Counted from the stretch's first letter, positions 16,513 to 25,656 are shown. The stretch is 43,132 nucleotides of DNA from Leptolyngbya sp. FACHB-261 (GCF_014696065.1 NZ_JACJPL010000005.1:1-43132), one strand, 5' to 3'. Notes: generated from the letters alone by a model not told the origin. Made by a program: numbers and translations.

Positions 16513-16628
16513 ATACCAATTCTCTAAATGAGAGCTACAAATCAAAACCCCACCGCCTACGGCTCCTCCCCTTATCAAGGGGAGATTGGGAGAGGTCGAT
16601 ATGTAGCGATTGAAAAGTGAGTTGGTAT
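16513..16628. mobile_element. MITE-like palindromic element, copy 1
   Basis: The ends ATACCAATTCTC and GTGAGTTGGTAT are inverted repeats of one another, and the interior contains a GGGGAG-type dyad. Similar elements occur at 37591-37699 and 39507-39586. It is non-coding, 116 bp, and lies just past the winged-helix ORF. Confidence 0.7.
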
Positions 16629-16662
16629 AACAGCTTTGGGATTAGCTTCAGACCGATGCAAT

Positions 16663-17157
16663 TCAACCGCCACTTGCTTTTCTAACTTTCAAAACCTGTT
16701 CATTGCACTCGACAATAATCAACTGATAGCTAGCTTGCTGACCCGGTAGATCAATCTCAACTACCCCTGGCTGCTTAAGCGTCCATCGTCCAGAAGACGC
16801 TTGCCTGCGGTCAGTTGGGCCAATTCCAAGGTTAATAAACTCGCCATTCTCACGAAACTCAAAGCCCTCTCTACCTCGGGCTGGCGGAAAGGCAAAATCG
16901 ATAGGCCGGTAGACCATCACCCCTCCCTCATCTTCCTCCCGAGAATGCAGCCATTGTTTAAAAATTGGTTTTGGCAAAGTCATATTGAATGCCTGACTGA
17001 AATAGAGTTCTGAAATCATCGCCTGATTGGTAGGCAACATATAGGGCAACACATAGGGGTTAATCGCCTGGGCAAAAGCAAGATCGCAATGCAAAACAGA
17101 CAACCCAGCAAAGCACAGCAGTGACAGAAGAACCCTTCCTAACCTCAAACGCTCCAT
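16663..17157 (-). CDS. Exported hypothetical protein
   Basis: The 164-residue protein from the ATG at 17157 begins MERLRLGRVLLSLLCF and has a signal peptide ending near LAFAQA. The mature part contains a beta-rich C-terminal domain with FEFRENGEFINLGIGP, GRWTLKQPGVVEIDL and QLIIVECNEQVLKV, similar in style to small lipocalin-like or META-like periplasmic proteins, though I cannot name the family. The longer upstream reading frame is excluded because it overlaps the protease gene. It follows the M43 protease gene by 106 bp on the same strand, so the two may be co-expressed. Confidence 0.7.
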   Translation of the reverse strand: MERLRLGRVLLSLLCFAGLSVLHCDLAFAQAINPYVLPYMLPTNQAMISELYFSQAFNMTLPKPIFKQWLHSREEDEGGVMVYRPIDFAFPPARGREGFEFRENGEFINLGIGPTDRRQASSGRWTLKQPGVVEIDLPGQQASYQLIIVECNEQVLKVRKASGG

Positions 17158-17263
17158 CTGTTTGTGCCTCTCACTTGAATAGACATGAGGAAGCTCTAAC
17201 CCTGCTCGTTTGATTCTCACTGCTGTGCCACCAACGCGCCAGAACCACTGGTTCAACCCGCTT

Positions 17264-19273
17264 CTATTCTCCGATCGGCCACCAGCCATGCCACCAATCG
17301 GTGAAGCCCGGTTCCCACGCTGCTGTCCACACCCGACCATCGACCCCCGCCACAAAGACATCCAGCTTATCTTTGCTGCGTGAAACCGCCGTTACTGGCG
17401 CACCTGGCGCAGATCGGCCTCCCTTGAGTTCCCACCAGCCTTTCCAACCATTGAAACTGGGTTCCCAAGCTGCCGTCTGAACCACGCCATTAACATCAGT
17501 GACAAAGATATCCAGCTTGTCTTTGCTGCGCGACACCGCATGTACAGGCGCTCCGGCAGGCGCAACAACATCGCCAATCGGCCACCAGCCATGCCACCAA
17601 TCGGTGAAGCCCGGTTCCCACGCTGCCGTCCACACCCGACCATCCACGCCCGTCACAAAGACATCCAGCTTATCCTCGCTGCGAGAGACAGCCGTCACTG
17701 GCGCACCTGGCGCAGATCGGCCTCCCTTGAGTTCCCACCAGCCTTTCCAACCATTGAAACTGGGTTCCCAAGCTGCCGTCTGAACCACGCCATTAACATC
17801 GGTGACGAAGATATCCAGCTTGTCTTTGCTACGCGACACGGCATGAATGGCGGCACCAGCAGGCACACGGATATCCCCAATCGGCCACCAGCCATGCCAC
17901 CAATCGGTGAAGCCCGGTTCCCAGGCTGCCGTCCACACCCGGCCATCAGTACCCACAACAAAGACATCTAGCTTGTCAGGCGCACGCGAGACAGCCGTGA
18001 CATGTGCCCCCGGTGCCGCGGCCCCACCATTGAGTTTCCACCAGCCATGCCACCAGTCGGTGAACTCCGGTTCCCAGGCAGCGGTGTAGACATGGTTGTC
18101 GGTGCCAGTCACGAACACATCCAACTTGTCCTTGCTGCGCGATACGCCATGCACCGGCGCACCTGGCGCTGCCCGACCCCCATTGAGTTCCCACCAGCCA
18201 TGCCACCAATCGGTGAACTTGGGTTCCCAAGCAGCAGTCCAGATCACGCCGTTGTTGTCGGTGACAAAAATATCAAGCTTGTCTTGGCTGCGAGAAATCG
18301 GCGTAATCTGAGCCTTAGCAGGAACGCGGGGACTCTTGAGCGCAGGACGGCTACTGCCAAGCGACTTCCGCTCGGAGTCCAGCGTCGCCTGCATGCGGGT
18401 GATTTGTTCATTGGTGAACATGAACATGGCGGCGTCATCGGTGTAGTCCATGTAGTTCATGAACATGTCGCCGTTAGGGCCATTGCCACAGGTAACGCTC
18501 GGGAAAGCTGGCTTGCCATAGTTGGGTCCAGCCTGGTTAGGCGTGTCACCGACAAGGTCGCTGCCGCTGCATTGGTTGGCCTCGTCTTGGTCGTCCCCCC
18601 AGATGTGGCGCAGGTTGAGCCAGTGTCCAACTTCGTGGGTTGTGGTTCTGCCTAAGTTAAAAGGGGCCGCTGCCGTACCCGTGGTGCCAAAGCCGGTATG
18701 GGTAATCACCACGCCATCGGTTGCCGCAGGGCCACCCGGAAACTGAGCGTAGCCCAGCAGACCGCCTCCCAACTGGCAGACCCAAATGTTCAGGTAGCGG
18801 TCGGTTGACCAAGGATCAGCACCGCCAGTGGCTGCCGATTTCACCTGGTCATCCTGGGTAAATGCGGTTGCGGCGGTTGCAGTTCTGGTAATCCCATTGG
18901 TCGGGTTGCCGTTAGGGTCGGTGCTGGCTAATTCAAATTCGATGCGAGCATCGCCAGCTAAGGATTTAAAGGCATCAGGAATCGAAGCGATATCTGGATT
19001 CTGTTTACGAAAATCACGATTTAAAACATCAATCTGACTTTTAATTTGAGCCTCAGAAATATTCTGTTCCAGCTGACCCGAGTTATAAACAACATGAACT
19101 ACAACTGGAATTGTCGTGACGCCGCTTCTAGCAACATCTTCTCGCCTAGCAAAGTCAAGCGCACGGTTCTCAATTTCCTGTCTAGTTCTCGCGTAAGTCA
19201 GGTCAGTCGTTAACAATCTGTAGTGAACACTCATCGTGCCACAACTGCGCCGCTGGGGTAAGCCAACAGTCAT
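17264..19273 (-). CDS. M43-family zinc metalloprotease with seven-bladed PLL-like propeller
   Basis: The 669-residue protein starts with a propeptide containing RSCGTM, which resembles a cysteine switch, then a metzincin domain: VVVHVVYNSGQ, the zinc motif HEVGHWLNLRH (about residue 215) and the Met-turn region MNYMDYTDDAAMFMF, as in ulilysin/pappalysin-type M43 enzymes. Residues 320-669 are exactly seven repeats of about 49 residues (SRSKDKLDVFV...TAAWEP.FTDWWHGWW), which is the blade pattern of PLL-type fucose lectins. It would cleave extracellular proteins near glycans. No signal peptide is visible from this start, which is odd. Blades 4-5 and 6-7 are nearly identical at the DNA level. Confidence 0.88.
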   Translation of the reverse strand: MTVGLPQRRSCGTMSVHYRLLTTDLTYARTRQEIENRALDFARREDVARSGVTTIPVVVHVVYNSGQLEQNISEAQIKSQIDVLNRDFRKQNPDIASIPDAFKSLAGDARIEFELASTDPNGNPTNGITRTATAATAFTQDDQVKSAATGGADPWSTDRYLNIWVCQLGGGLLGYAQFPGGPAATDGVVITHTGFGTTGTAAAPFNLGRTTTHEVGHWLNLRHIWGDDQDEANQCSGSDLVGDTPNQAGPNYGKPAFPSVTCGNGPNGDMFMNYMDYTDDAAMFMFTNEQITRMQATLDSERKSLGSSRPALKSPRVPAKAQITPISRSQDKLDIFVTDNNGVIWTAAWEPKFTDWWHGWWELNGGRAAPGAPVHGVSRSKDKLDVFVTGTDNHVYTAAWEPEFTDWWHGWWKLNGGAAAPGAHVTAVSRAPDKLDVFVVGTDGRVWTAAWEPGFTDWWHGWWPIGDIRVPAGAAIHAVSRSKDKLDIFVTDVNGVVQTAAWEPSFNGWKGWWELKGGRSAPGAPVTAVSRSEDKLDVFVTGVDGRVWTAAWEPGFTDWWHGWWPIGDVVAPAGAPVHAVSRSKDKLDIFVTDVNGVVQTAAWEPSFNGWKGWWELKGGRSAPGAPVTAVSRSKDKLDVFVAGVDGRVWTAAWEPGFTDWWHGWWPIGE

Positions 19274-19868
19274 TTGTCCAAATCCCTTTGATAGTAGTGG
19301 TTAAAGCCAACGAGAACAATGGCTCTACCTTCATTGTTAGAGACACAAATGACTTTGAGTAGTACCCGCTCAGGGTACTATTTGAACCTCGCGTCGGTGG
19401 GGACGTAAAGAAATAAGCCGGGAAGCAATTCACAGCCAGAACAATTACGCTTATCAGGCAATCAGATGGCCTCAGAGGGAGCGGCAATGGAAGTGAACTG
19501 CGCTTTTGTTTGGGTTAACTGATTCTGTGAATTTATATAGACGGTTGGGCGGAGTAATTGGAGGGTTATCTGTGTTCCCACCGCTGCGGGTGTTGCAGTT
19601 TATTGCTTTGGCGTAACTAGAATCGGAAATAACATCTGAGGCCGCTGAAACAGCTTTTAAATACGCGAAGGTAATGAGTAAACAAGCAGCTCAACAAAAC
19701 TTACCCAATTGAACCTGCAACACCTTCTCAAATTCCAACAGACATGGCTGCCGAGGGTGTCGCCGAGTAGGCCCCATCCCAGGTGTCGGATGTACCGGAG
19801 CCGCGAGGAGCCGCTGTAATCCCCGGCCACCCCCTCAAAGCACACGATCAGCTCCGTGGGCTGGCCCG
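19274..19868. other. Intergenic
   Basis: No gene can be supported. A short hairpin AGTACCC/GGGTACT lies near 19360-19380. From about 19740 the composition becomes as GC-rich as the following phosphotransferase gene, so this is probably the edge of that imported segment. Confidence 0.4.
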
Positions 19869-22481
19869 TTAGGGCAGGCTCTCGACGTAACCGTCCGTTC
19901 CGTGCACGCGGATTCGCTGCCCATCCCGGATCAGCCGGGTGGCCTGCTCCACCCCTACGACGGCTGGCAGGCCATACTCCCGTGCGATCACCGCGCCATG
20001 CGTCATCAGGCCCCCCACCTCCGTCACCAGGCCCTTGATCGCAATGAACAGGGGCGTCCAGCTTGGGTCCGTGAAGGCGGTGACTAAGATGTCGCCCGGT
20101 TCGAGGTCGGCCTCCGCCATGTCCAGGATGACGCGAGCCCGCCCCTCAACGGTCCCGGCGGACACCGGCAGGCCGACCAGCGCACCGGCTGGCACATCGT
20201 CGCGTCGGTAGGCCCCGGTGATGGCCTCACCATCCGATGTGATCACTCGGGGCGGCGTGAGCGCTCTGTACGACCTGAGCGCATCCTTGCGCTGGCGGAT
20301 GAGCCCGTCATCCACCAGGTTCGTGCGCACGACGTCGTGGAGTTCCTGGACGGTGAGATAGAAGATGTCTTCCTTCTCACCAAGCACCCGGGCCTGCACG
20401 AGGCGCTCGGCTTCTTCCATCAAGGCCTGCTTGTAAACAAAGTAGCGGCTGACCATGCCGTACTTCGGATACTCCCGGTACCCCGCGAAGGTCCGGACCC
20501 GGTCGATCATCCGCTTCGTCTCTTCGGCCTTCTGCTCTCCGTCCGGCAAGGTCCGCAAGCGCTCCAGCAGCTCCTGCTCCTTCTTCAGCGCCTCCTGCCG
20601 CCCTTGCTCAAAGCGCCGATTGCCAGCGCCGGGCTCGAAGTTCTTAATGTTGCCGAGGATCAAGGGCACGAGCGTAGTGGGGTGTTCGCTCCAACGCGGC
20701 CTCGTGATGTCAATCTCGCCGACGCAGCGCATACCGTATTTGTCGAGCCAGGACTGGATGGCGTCGCGTGCTTTCTGACCGCCCACGAGTCTGGGCAGCT
20801 CCTCTAAGAAGCTTTCGTCCTCAACGTGCTGCAGGAACGCCACTACGTCCGGGTACGGGCGGATCACGTCCGCAACCTCCAGAAGCGCCAGCCCCATCTC
20901 CGATGTGACGTTGTTGGGGACGGACTGCGCGAGCGTGTCGGCCGCGCTCTTCTCGCCCAGCCACGCCTGGAGCTGGTCGTTGAGCCACCAGGTGGCCTCC
21001 ATCCCCGCCATGATCGCCTGGAGACTCTGCGGATCGTGCAAGATGCGCTTCAGCTCCTGGACGTCCGCCAGGATGAAGTCGAGGAGCGCCAGACCGGACT
21101 TCGTCCGGATGTCGCGCTTGGCTGTGGCGATGGACGCCTGGCTACGCCCGATCAGCTCGCCGACGATGGCCGGGTCGATCTCGCTCGGGGCGGAGGGGAC
21201 GACGGGCGGCGGCCCACCGGGTCCCTCGTCCGGGAGCGGACGGATGAAGTCGCCGCGATCAAGGACGCGCTGCAGACCGTCCTTGATCAGCGGGTCGGAT
21301 TTCCCCAGGACATTGAAGAGGCCAGCGCGGCCCGCTGGCGAAGCCAACCTCCGGGTGACGTCCACGAACAGCCTACCGCCGGCCTCGGACATCGGCGCGC
21401 GGGTCGTCAACTGCCAGAAGGAGAGGCCCAGCGGCTTCATCGGATCGGTCATCATCTGCTGATGGCCAACGGAGATGTAAACGTGGTTCTCTCCATCGGC
21501 ACCCTCGGGGATGGGGAACAGCGTGGTGATCGGCCGGCTCTGGACAATCTGGAAGCCATCGTCGACTAGGCACCATTCGATGTCCTGGGGGCGGCCAAAG
21601 TGCGCTTCGATCCGCCGGCCCAGCTGCGCGAGCCGCACGACCTGCACATCCGTCAGCGCTGGCTGCTCCTGCCGCTCGGGCTCAATCGCTTGTTCCTGCG
21701 TCCCGCCAGCCGACGAGGCCTGGATGGCAAGCCGCTTGGCAGCCACCGCCTTGGCGATGACCTCGCCATCTCGCACCTTGTAGACATCGGCATTCACTAA
21801 GCCGGAGACCAGGGCCTCGCCGAGACCAAAGCTGGCCTCCACGGAGGAGACCTTCCGGTTGCCTGTAACGGGGTCAGCGGTGAACAGGATGCCAGCCGCC
21901 TCCGGGAAGACCATCTGCTGCACGACCACGGCCATGTGGACCTTCCGGTGGTCCACGTCGTTCCGCAAGCGGTAGGTCACAGCCCGCTCGGTAAACAGCG
22001 AGGCCCAGCAGCGGCTGACGTGCTGGAGAATCGCCGCCGACCCCATCACGTTTAGGTACGTATCTTGCTGGCCTGCGAAGGAGGCCGTTGGCAAGTCCTC
22101 CGCCGTTGCACTGGATCGGATGGCGTAAGCAGCTTGCTCGCCGAGCCTGGCAAGCGGGCGAGTAATCGCTGCCGCTAGATCGTCGGGGATGGCGATCGCT
22201 TCAATGGTCTGGCGGATCTCTGCGCTAAGCGTGCGGATCGCCTCCCGATCGTCCGGCTTCAAGCGCGACAGCCGATCGAGCCGAGCGTCGATCGTCGGCG
22301 TTGCCGCCATGATCCGCCGGAAGGCGTCCGTGGTCACGCAAAAGCCAGCCGGCACGCAAAAGCCAGCCGGCACGCGAATGCCCTCGATCCGCGAAAGCTC
22401 CCCCAGGTGCGCGCCCTTGCCGCCAACGACTGCGACCTGCGTCTGGTCGATCTCCTGGAAGCCCAACACGTAGCAGTCCAT
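19869..22481 (-). CDS. rph-like: Rifamycin phosphotransferase homologue (Rph; PEP-synthase-like)
   Basis: The 870-residue protein has the three-part Rph order: an ATP-grasp domain (VVGGKGAHLGELS, IRSSATAEDLPTASFAGQQD, GILFTADPVTGNRKV), a middle drug-binding region (NHVYISVGHQQMMTDP near residue 330) and a C-terminal swivelling domain with catalytic His in LMTHGAVIAREYGLPAVVG. NHVYxSVGHQQMMTDPMKP is shared with rifampin phosphotransferases and not with PEP synthase, which makes this call favoured. Such enzymes phosphorylate rifamycin at C21. The gene is GC-rich against AT-richer neighbours, consistent with transfer. Residues PAGFCV are duplicated in tandem near the N-terminus (18-bp repeat near 22335-22370). 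Confidence 0.85.
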   Translation of the reverse strand: MDCYVLGFQEIDQTQVAVVGGKGAHLGELSRIEGIRVPAGFCVPAGFCVTTDAFRRIMAATPTIDARLDRLSRLKPDDREAIRTLSAEIRQTIEAIAIPDDLAAAITRPLARLGEQAAYAIRSSATAEDLPTASFAGQQDTYLNVMGSAAILQHVSRCWASLFTERAVTYRLRNDVDHRKVHMAVVVQQMVFPEAAGILFTADPVTGNRKVSSVEASFGLGEALVSGLVNADVYKVRDGEVIAKAVAAKRLAIQASSAGGTQEQAIEPERQEQPALTDVQVVRLAQLGRRIEAHFGRPQDIEWCLVDDGFQIVQSRPITTLFPIPEGADGENHVYISVGHQQMMTDPMKPLGLSFWQLTTRAPMSEAGGRLFVDVTRRLASPAGRAGLFNVLGKSDPLIKDGLQRVLDRGDFIRPLPDEGPGGPPPVVPSAPSEIDPAIVGELIGRSQASIATAKRDIRTKSGLALLDFILADVQELKRILHDPQSLQAIMAGMEATWWLNDQLQAWLGEKSAADTLAQSVPNNVTSEMGLALLEVADVIRPYPDVVAFLQHVEDESFLEELPRLVGGQKARDAIQSWLDKYGMRCVGEIDITRPRWSEHPTTLVPLILGNIKNFEPGAGNRRFEQGRQEALKKEQELLERLRTLPDGEQKAEETKRMIDRVRTFAGYREYPKYGMVSRYFVYKQALMEEAERLVQARVLGEKEDIFYLTVQELHDVVRTNLVDDGLIRQRKDALRSYRALTPPRVITSDGEAITGAYRRDDVPAGALVGLPVSAGTVEGRARVILDMAEADLEPGDILVTAFTDPSWTPLFIAIKGLVTEVGGLMTHGAVIAREYGLPAVVGVEQATRLIRDGQRIRVHGTDGYVESLP

Positions 22482-22508
22482 CCGCTCCTCCCTTAATATG
22501 AGCGAACA

Positions 22509-22886
22509 TTAGGCCTCGGATTTTTGGCAAACCACTTCGATGTTGTGCCCGTCCGGACCAATGACGAAAGCTGCATAGTAGTTCGCATGATAGTGCGGGC
22601 GCAGACCAGGCGCACCATTGTCTTTGCCACCCGACTCCAGAGCCGCGCGATAGAAAGCTTCGACTTGCTGGCGATTTTCGGCCCTGAACGCCAGGTGAAG
22701 ATGCGCCGGCTTCTCCTCGGTTTGGTACAGGCACAATGAAGCCTTACCCTCAGGTGAGCTAAGCTCGACCCCGTACGTCGGAGGCCCCTCCGAGACAACA
22801 GCCACGCCAAGCGGTTCGAGCGCCTTGAGGAAGAACGCTTTGCTCACTGCATAGTCACTGACTCCGAATTTGACGTGGTCAAACAT
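22509..22886 (-). CDS. VOC-family (glyoxalase-fold) protein
   Basis: The 125-residue protein is one two-module VOC domain: MFDHVKFGVSDYAVSKAFFL with the first metal-ligand-like His, HLHLAFRAENRQQVEAFYRA, HYHANYYAAFVIGPDGHNIE with a late Glu. Members include glyoxalase-like isomerases and drug-binding proteins; specificity is not deducible. Its TAA is part of GCCTAATGTTCGCTC, which looks like the first half of an attC cut off by the phosphotransferase gene. That makes it a likely cassette gene. The start follows CTTCAGGAGAACC. Confidence 0.82.
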   Translation of the reverse strand: MFDHVKFGVSDYAVSKAFFLKALEPLGVAVVSEGPPTYGVELSSPEGKASLCLYQTEEKPAHLHLAFRAENRQQVEAFYRAALESGGKDNGAPGLRPHYHANYYAAFVIGPDGHNIEVVCQKSEA

Positions 22887-22918
22887 TGGTTCTCCTGAAG
22901 TGTCTGGGCCTGCGGGCG

Positions 22919-22999
22919 GCCTAACGGCTCAAATCAGCGGCAGTCAGTAATCTTGAACTCAGCAGCTTGATTCCGTCCGTTGCCTTACGATGGTTATGC
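22919..22999 (-). other. attC-like recombination site (GNAT cassette)
   Basis: GCCTAAC (22919-22925) and GTTATGC (22993-22999) bound an 81-bp dyad with arms AGCGGCAG and CAACGGAC. It is homologous over its length, and for some bases beyond into a GCGATCGCGCAC flank, to the site at 24306-24389. Confidence 0.72.
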
Positions 23000-23044
23000 A
23001 GCGATCGCGCACTAACGATCGCGACCGGCGCATCACATTCACAC

Positions 23045-23578
23045 TCATCGGCAAGAATTTCTATCCGCGCAGTAGCGCCAGCCGAAGACTTGTGTGTAGC
23101 TGCCATCATCGTTCAGGCGAAGCTCCTCGCGGGCCATGCCTGCCTTGAGCAGGACTTTGTGCGAGGCGATGTTTTCTGGAGCAGTAGTTGCTATGACGCG
23201 GTGTAGGCCCACAACCGTAGCTGCAAACGTAAGCATGGCAGTAGCAGCTTCGGTAGCTAGACCCAAACCCCAGTAGCGACGTGCGAGCGCGTACTTGATC
23301 TCGGCCTCGTTCTGACCACCGGGGTGTACCAGCCCGCAAAACCCTATGACGCCCTGAGAACTGCGCTCCACGAGCGCGAACATTCCGTAGCCGCGCACAC
23401 GATAGTTGTTCTCGGTAACCTCGAGCCATTTCACGCACTGTTCCTCCGTGATAGGTTGGCCATCACCGACCCATCGCATAGCCTCCGCGTCGCCGTATAT
23501 GGCGAGCATGGGTGTCAGGTCGTCAGGTTCAAGGCGTCGACCAACTAGACGCTCGGTTTCGAAGATGATTTGAGACAT
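23045..23578 (-). CDS. GNAT-family N-acetyltransferase (RimJ/RimL type)
   Basis: The 177-residue protein shows the RimJ/RimL-like start FETERLVGRRLEPDDL, the strand VIGFCGLVHPG, the acetyl-CoA loop ARRYWGLGLATEAATAML and the C-terminal ENIASHKVLLKAGM. These enzymes acetylate N-terminal amines or small amines. Start is the ATG at 23578. The attC-like site at 22919 lies 3' of the gene, and a GTTAGAG core at its 5' side near 23605 fits a cassette border. Confidence 0.83.
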   Translation of the reverse strand: MSQIIFETERLVGRRLEPDDLTPMLAIYGDAEAMRWVGDGQPITEEQCVKWLEVTENNYRVRGYGMFALVERSSQGVIGFCGLVHPGGQNEAEIKYALARRYWGLGLATEAATAMLTFAATVVGLHRVIATTAPENIASHKVLLKAGMAREELRLNDDGSYTQVFGWRYCADRNSCR

Positions 23579-23836
23579 GGCGACCGGTGCATTTGATGCG
23601 CTCTAACGCCGGAGTTTAGCTGCGAAGGCGCGAGCGTGATCTATGCCACCGGTCAGGGATGCTGCACACCTTCGTCAGCTGCAACGATTCATTAAACGAT
23701 TCATTAGCTGATGCGGTCGGATTGAGGCAGCGTATACGTCAGCAGGGCAACGCGCGCGTCAGCTTACGAAAACATCCGCGGTTATCTCGGCCACGATGCG
23801 TCCTCCAGTGCTGGGTAGTAGTACATCAATGCGTCC

Positions 23837-23885
23837 AGCTAACGCTCCGGTTGCAGCGCTGTCCGCCGCAACCGGAGCGTTAGAC
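23837..23885 (-). other. Short attC-like inverted repeat
   Basis: CTAACGCTCCGGTTGC and GCAACCGGAGCGTTAG are perfectly complementary over 16 bp around a short centre, with AGCTAAC and GTTAGAC at the ends. At 49 bp it is shorter than usual attC sites, so it may be a decayed or unusual one. Confidence 0.55.
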
Positions 23886-23894
23886 CGTTCGATC

Positions 23895-24271
23895 TCAGGT
23901 AGTCGCCAATAGCAGTTCCTCTGAATTATTGGGCGGACGAAGGCCATCTGCCCAGCCCGTGAAGTAGCGTTGAGCAAGCGTAGCAGCCGATATAGGCTGG
24001 ACTTCTCGAAAGCCGGGATCTCCGGTCAGCGCCAGCATCTCTGACGGCGTGAAGAAGCTGATGAAGCGCGCACCGTTGGCTTGTGCCTCCATTGCCGCTT
24101 GCTTGACGCCGGGACGGACCTCGCAGCCGTCCGGCGTCTAGAGCTGCTAGCTTCAAGCCGACTTCGTCTTCGAACACGTGCGGCGCAAATCGATTTCTAC
24201 ATGCAACGCCCGCCAAAAGCAACCCGCACGGCTGTGTTGTCTGGCACCACCACTTGCTGGTCATGCATGAA
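23895..24271 (-). pseudogene. SAM-dependent methyltransferase (TIGR00027 type), internally deleted
   Basis: The N-terminus MHDQQVVVPDNTAVRVA occurs after the ATG near 24270, and the C-terminus FISFFTPSEMLALTGDPGF with QRYFTGWADGLRPP at the other end. Both belong to the Ppm1/LCM-like bacterial methyltransferase family. Roughly 150 residues between them are missing and the frame changes at least twice (for example at the A4 run 24215-24218). The deletion shows real decay, not only sequence error. It is positioned as a cassette gene beside the short inverted repeat. Confidence 0.68.
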
Positions 24272-24305
24272 GTTCTCTCTATCTGGTGGTTTTTGGCTGC
24301 TGTCG

Positions 24306-24389
24306 GTCTAACGGCTTAAATCCGCGTCAGTAAGTAATCTTGAACTCAGCAGCAGCTTGATTCCGTTCGTTGCCTCGCGATGGTCATGC
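24306..24389 (-). other. attC-like recombination site (second GNAT cassette)
   Basis: GTCTAAC (24306-24312) and GGTCATGC (24382-24389) flank a dyad closely similar to 22919-22999, with the same CTTGAACTCAGCAG centre. The shared sequence indicates a lineage-specific attC family. Confidence 0.7.
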
Positions 24390-24420
24390 AGCGATCGCGC
24401 ACGAACTTAGTCCCCATAGT

Positions 24421-25182
24421 CTATTTTGTGGGACGCGATATGTGTAGAATCTCACCGACTTCAGCAAAGCCTGCACGAGCGTAAATCCTTTTCTCTGCTT
24501 CCTGTGCAGCCATCAGAAAAGGTAAAGAGACACCCGCAGCAAAAGCTTCCTGCACCAATCGGGTTGTCAGCGACCCTGCCACACCCCGACGACGGAAAGC
24601 AGCACGTACCCCGATCGCTGCAATCTCTGTCGTTTGGTGACTGGGTACAGTACACACGCCCGCGCCTACAGGTTCACCCGTTGCCATAATTCGGGCTAAA
24701 ACAGCGATTCCACCTGCTTCGAGGCTGTTTCGGAGTCGGGCCATCGAGGCAGAGTCGGGCGGAGGAGCGCCGTAAGCTTCGTTCTGAACCGAGACTGTGG
24801 CAAGCAGATCGGCATCAGAAACTGGCAAAATCAATTCGATCCCTGGGGGAACTGGAAGACTTTGCGCCGATTCAGGAGTGCAGGTCATGAGCGGCAGATG
24901 TCCTTCAACGCAAAAGCCTGCATCAATCAACACTGGTTTAACAGCAGGCGCTAACTGCGGGATATATTCTAAACGCGGCTTCCGCGATCGCTTTTCGTAG
25001 GCAGCGATGAGAGCAGCCACATCGGCGCGTGATGGTGTGGCATTGTCATCGGGAATAGCATAGTTGAGGAAAGGAGTATCGTTGGAACGAGAGAAGGTAG
25101 CGAGAAATGAACCAATTTGTTCTGTATCGCGTTGATGGCTGGTTGCGACACGCAAATATGACTGAATAGTTTCGATCAGCAT
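24421..25182 (-). CDS. GNAT-family N-acetyltransferase, 253 residues
   Basis: The C-terminal GNAT domain has AAIGVRAAFRRRGVAGSLTT as its acetyl-CoA pyrophosphate-binding loop and EKRIYARAGFAEVGEILH at the end. The first 120 residues form an N-terminal GNAT-like half without the loop motif, so this is probably a two-domain member. Substrate unknown. The ATG at 25182 lies four bases after the stop of the DUF1697 remnant, suggesting that both once formed one transcript or cassette. The attC-like site at 24306 follows it. Confidence 0.8.
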   Translation of the reverse strand: MLIETIQSYLRVATSHQRDTEQIGSFLATFSRSNDTPFLNYAIPDDNATPSRADVAALIAAYEKRSRKPRLEYIPQLAPAVKPVLIDAGFCVEGHLPLMTCTPESAQSLPVPPGIELILPVSDADLLATVSVQNEAYGAPPPDSASMARLRNSLEAGGIAVLARIMATGEPVGAGVCTVPSHQTTEIAAIGVRAAFRRRGVAGSLTTRLVQEAFAAGVSLPFLMAAQEAEKRIYARAGFAEVGEILHISRPTK

Positions 25183-25186
25183 TCAA

Positions 25187-25656
25187 TTATTTCACTAGTT
25201 CCCTAATTTTACGAACAGTTCGCCAGTTGCGAGTGGTTACAGCAACTCCAAGCGTCTTCTCAACTTTCATTGCAAGTGTGGATCGACCAACTCCTTCAGA
25301 TGCATAGAGATAAAACACCTTGTCAATCAGCCTAAACTACTCACTATCTTTCTTCACCCTGTCCAGAGCTTTCAAATCAGGATTCTCTGGCAACGATGAT
25401 AGGAAAAAGCAATGTAGTGCGTTCGGTTCGGCTTCAATCTCTACGAAAGGGTTCGCTGCGATCGCGCTCTGTAGCTCATCTACATCGAGGATCAAGACTT
25501 GAATCGCAAAACCATAACGTTTCTCGATAGCAGCGCCTATTTTTTGTGAAAGTTCTACATTGTTTATTTTTTGCTTTGAAAAACAACGTTGCCACTTTGG
25601 ATGTAGGTTCTAATTTTGCTCAAACCTAATTCCTCAAGCATTACCTCAGTGGTCAT
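25187..25656 (-). pseudogene. DUF1697-family protein with frameshift and nonsense codon
   Basis: The frame begins MTTEVMLEELGLSKIRTYI and QSGNVVFQSKK, a hallmark of DUF1697, then stops; the next frame carries NNVELSQKIGAAIEKRYGF and later DKVFYLYASEGVGRSTLAM with VTTRNWRTVRKIREL. The first break is repaired by one base in the A/T6 run at 25567-25572. A TAG at 25337-25339 (SE-stop-FRL) is a substitution and not a homopolymer error. The first 20 or so residues of the family are also missing. Four bases separate its stop from the GNAT start. Confidence 0.72.

Noticed and set aside
17392-18655. Several ORFs inside the propeller repeats
   Set aside because: They are shadow frames of the repeated tryptophan-rich blades of the M43 protease.
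20826-21569. 247-codon plus-strand gene
   Set aside because: It is antisense to the phosphotransferase and arises from its high GC content.
19869-22481. Phosphoenolpyruvate synthase
   Set aside because: The domain order and the NHVYISVGHQQMMTDP segment match rifamycin phosphotransferases better.
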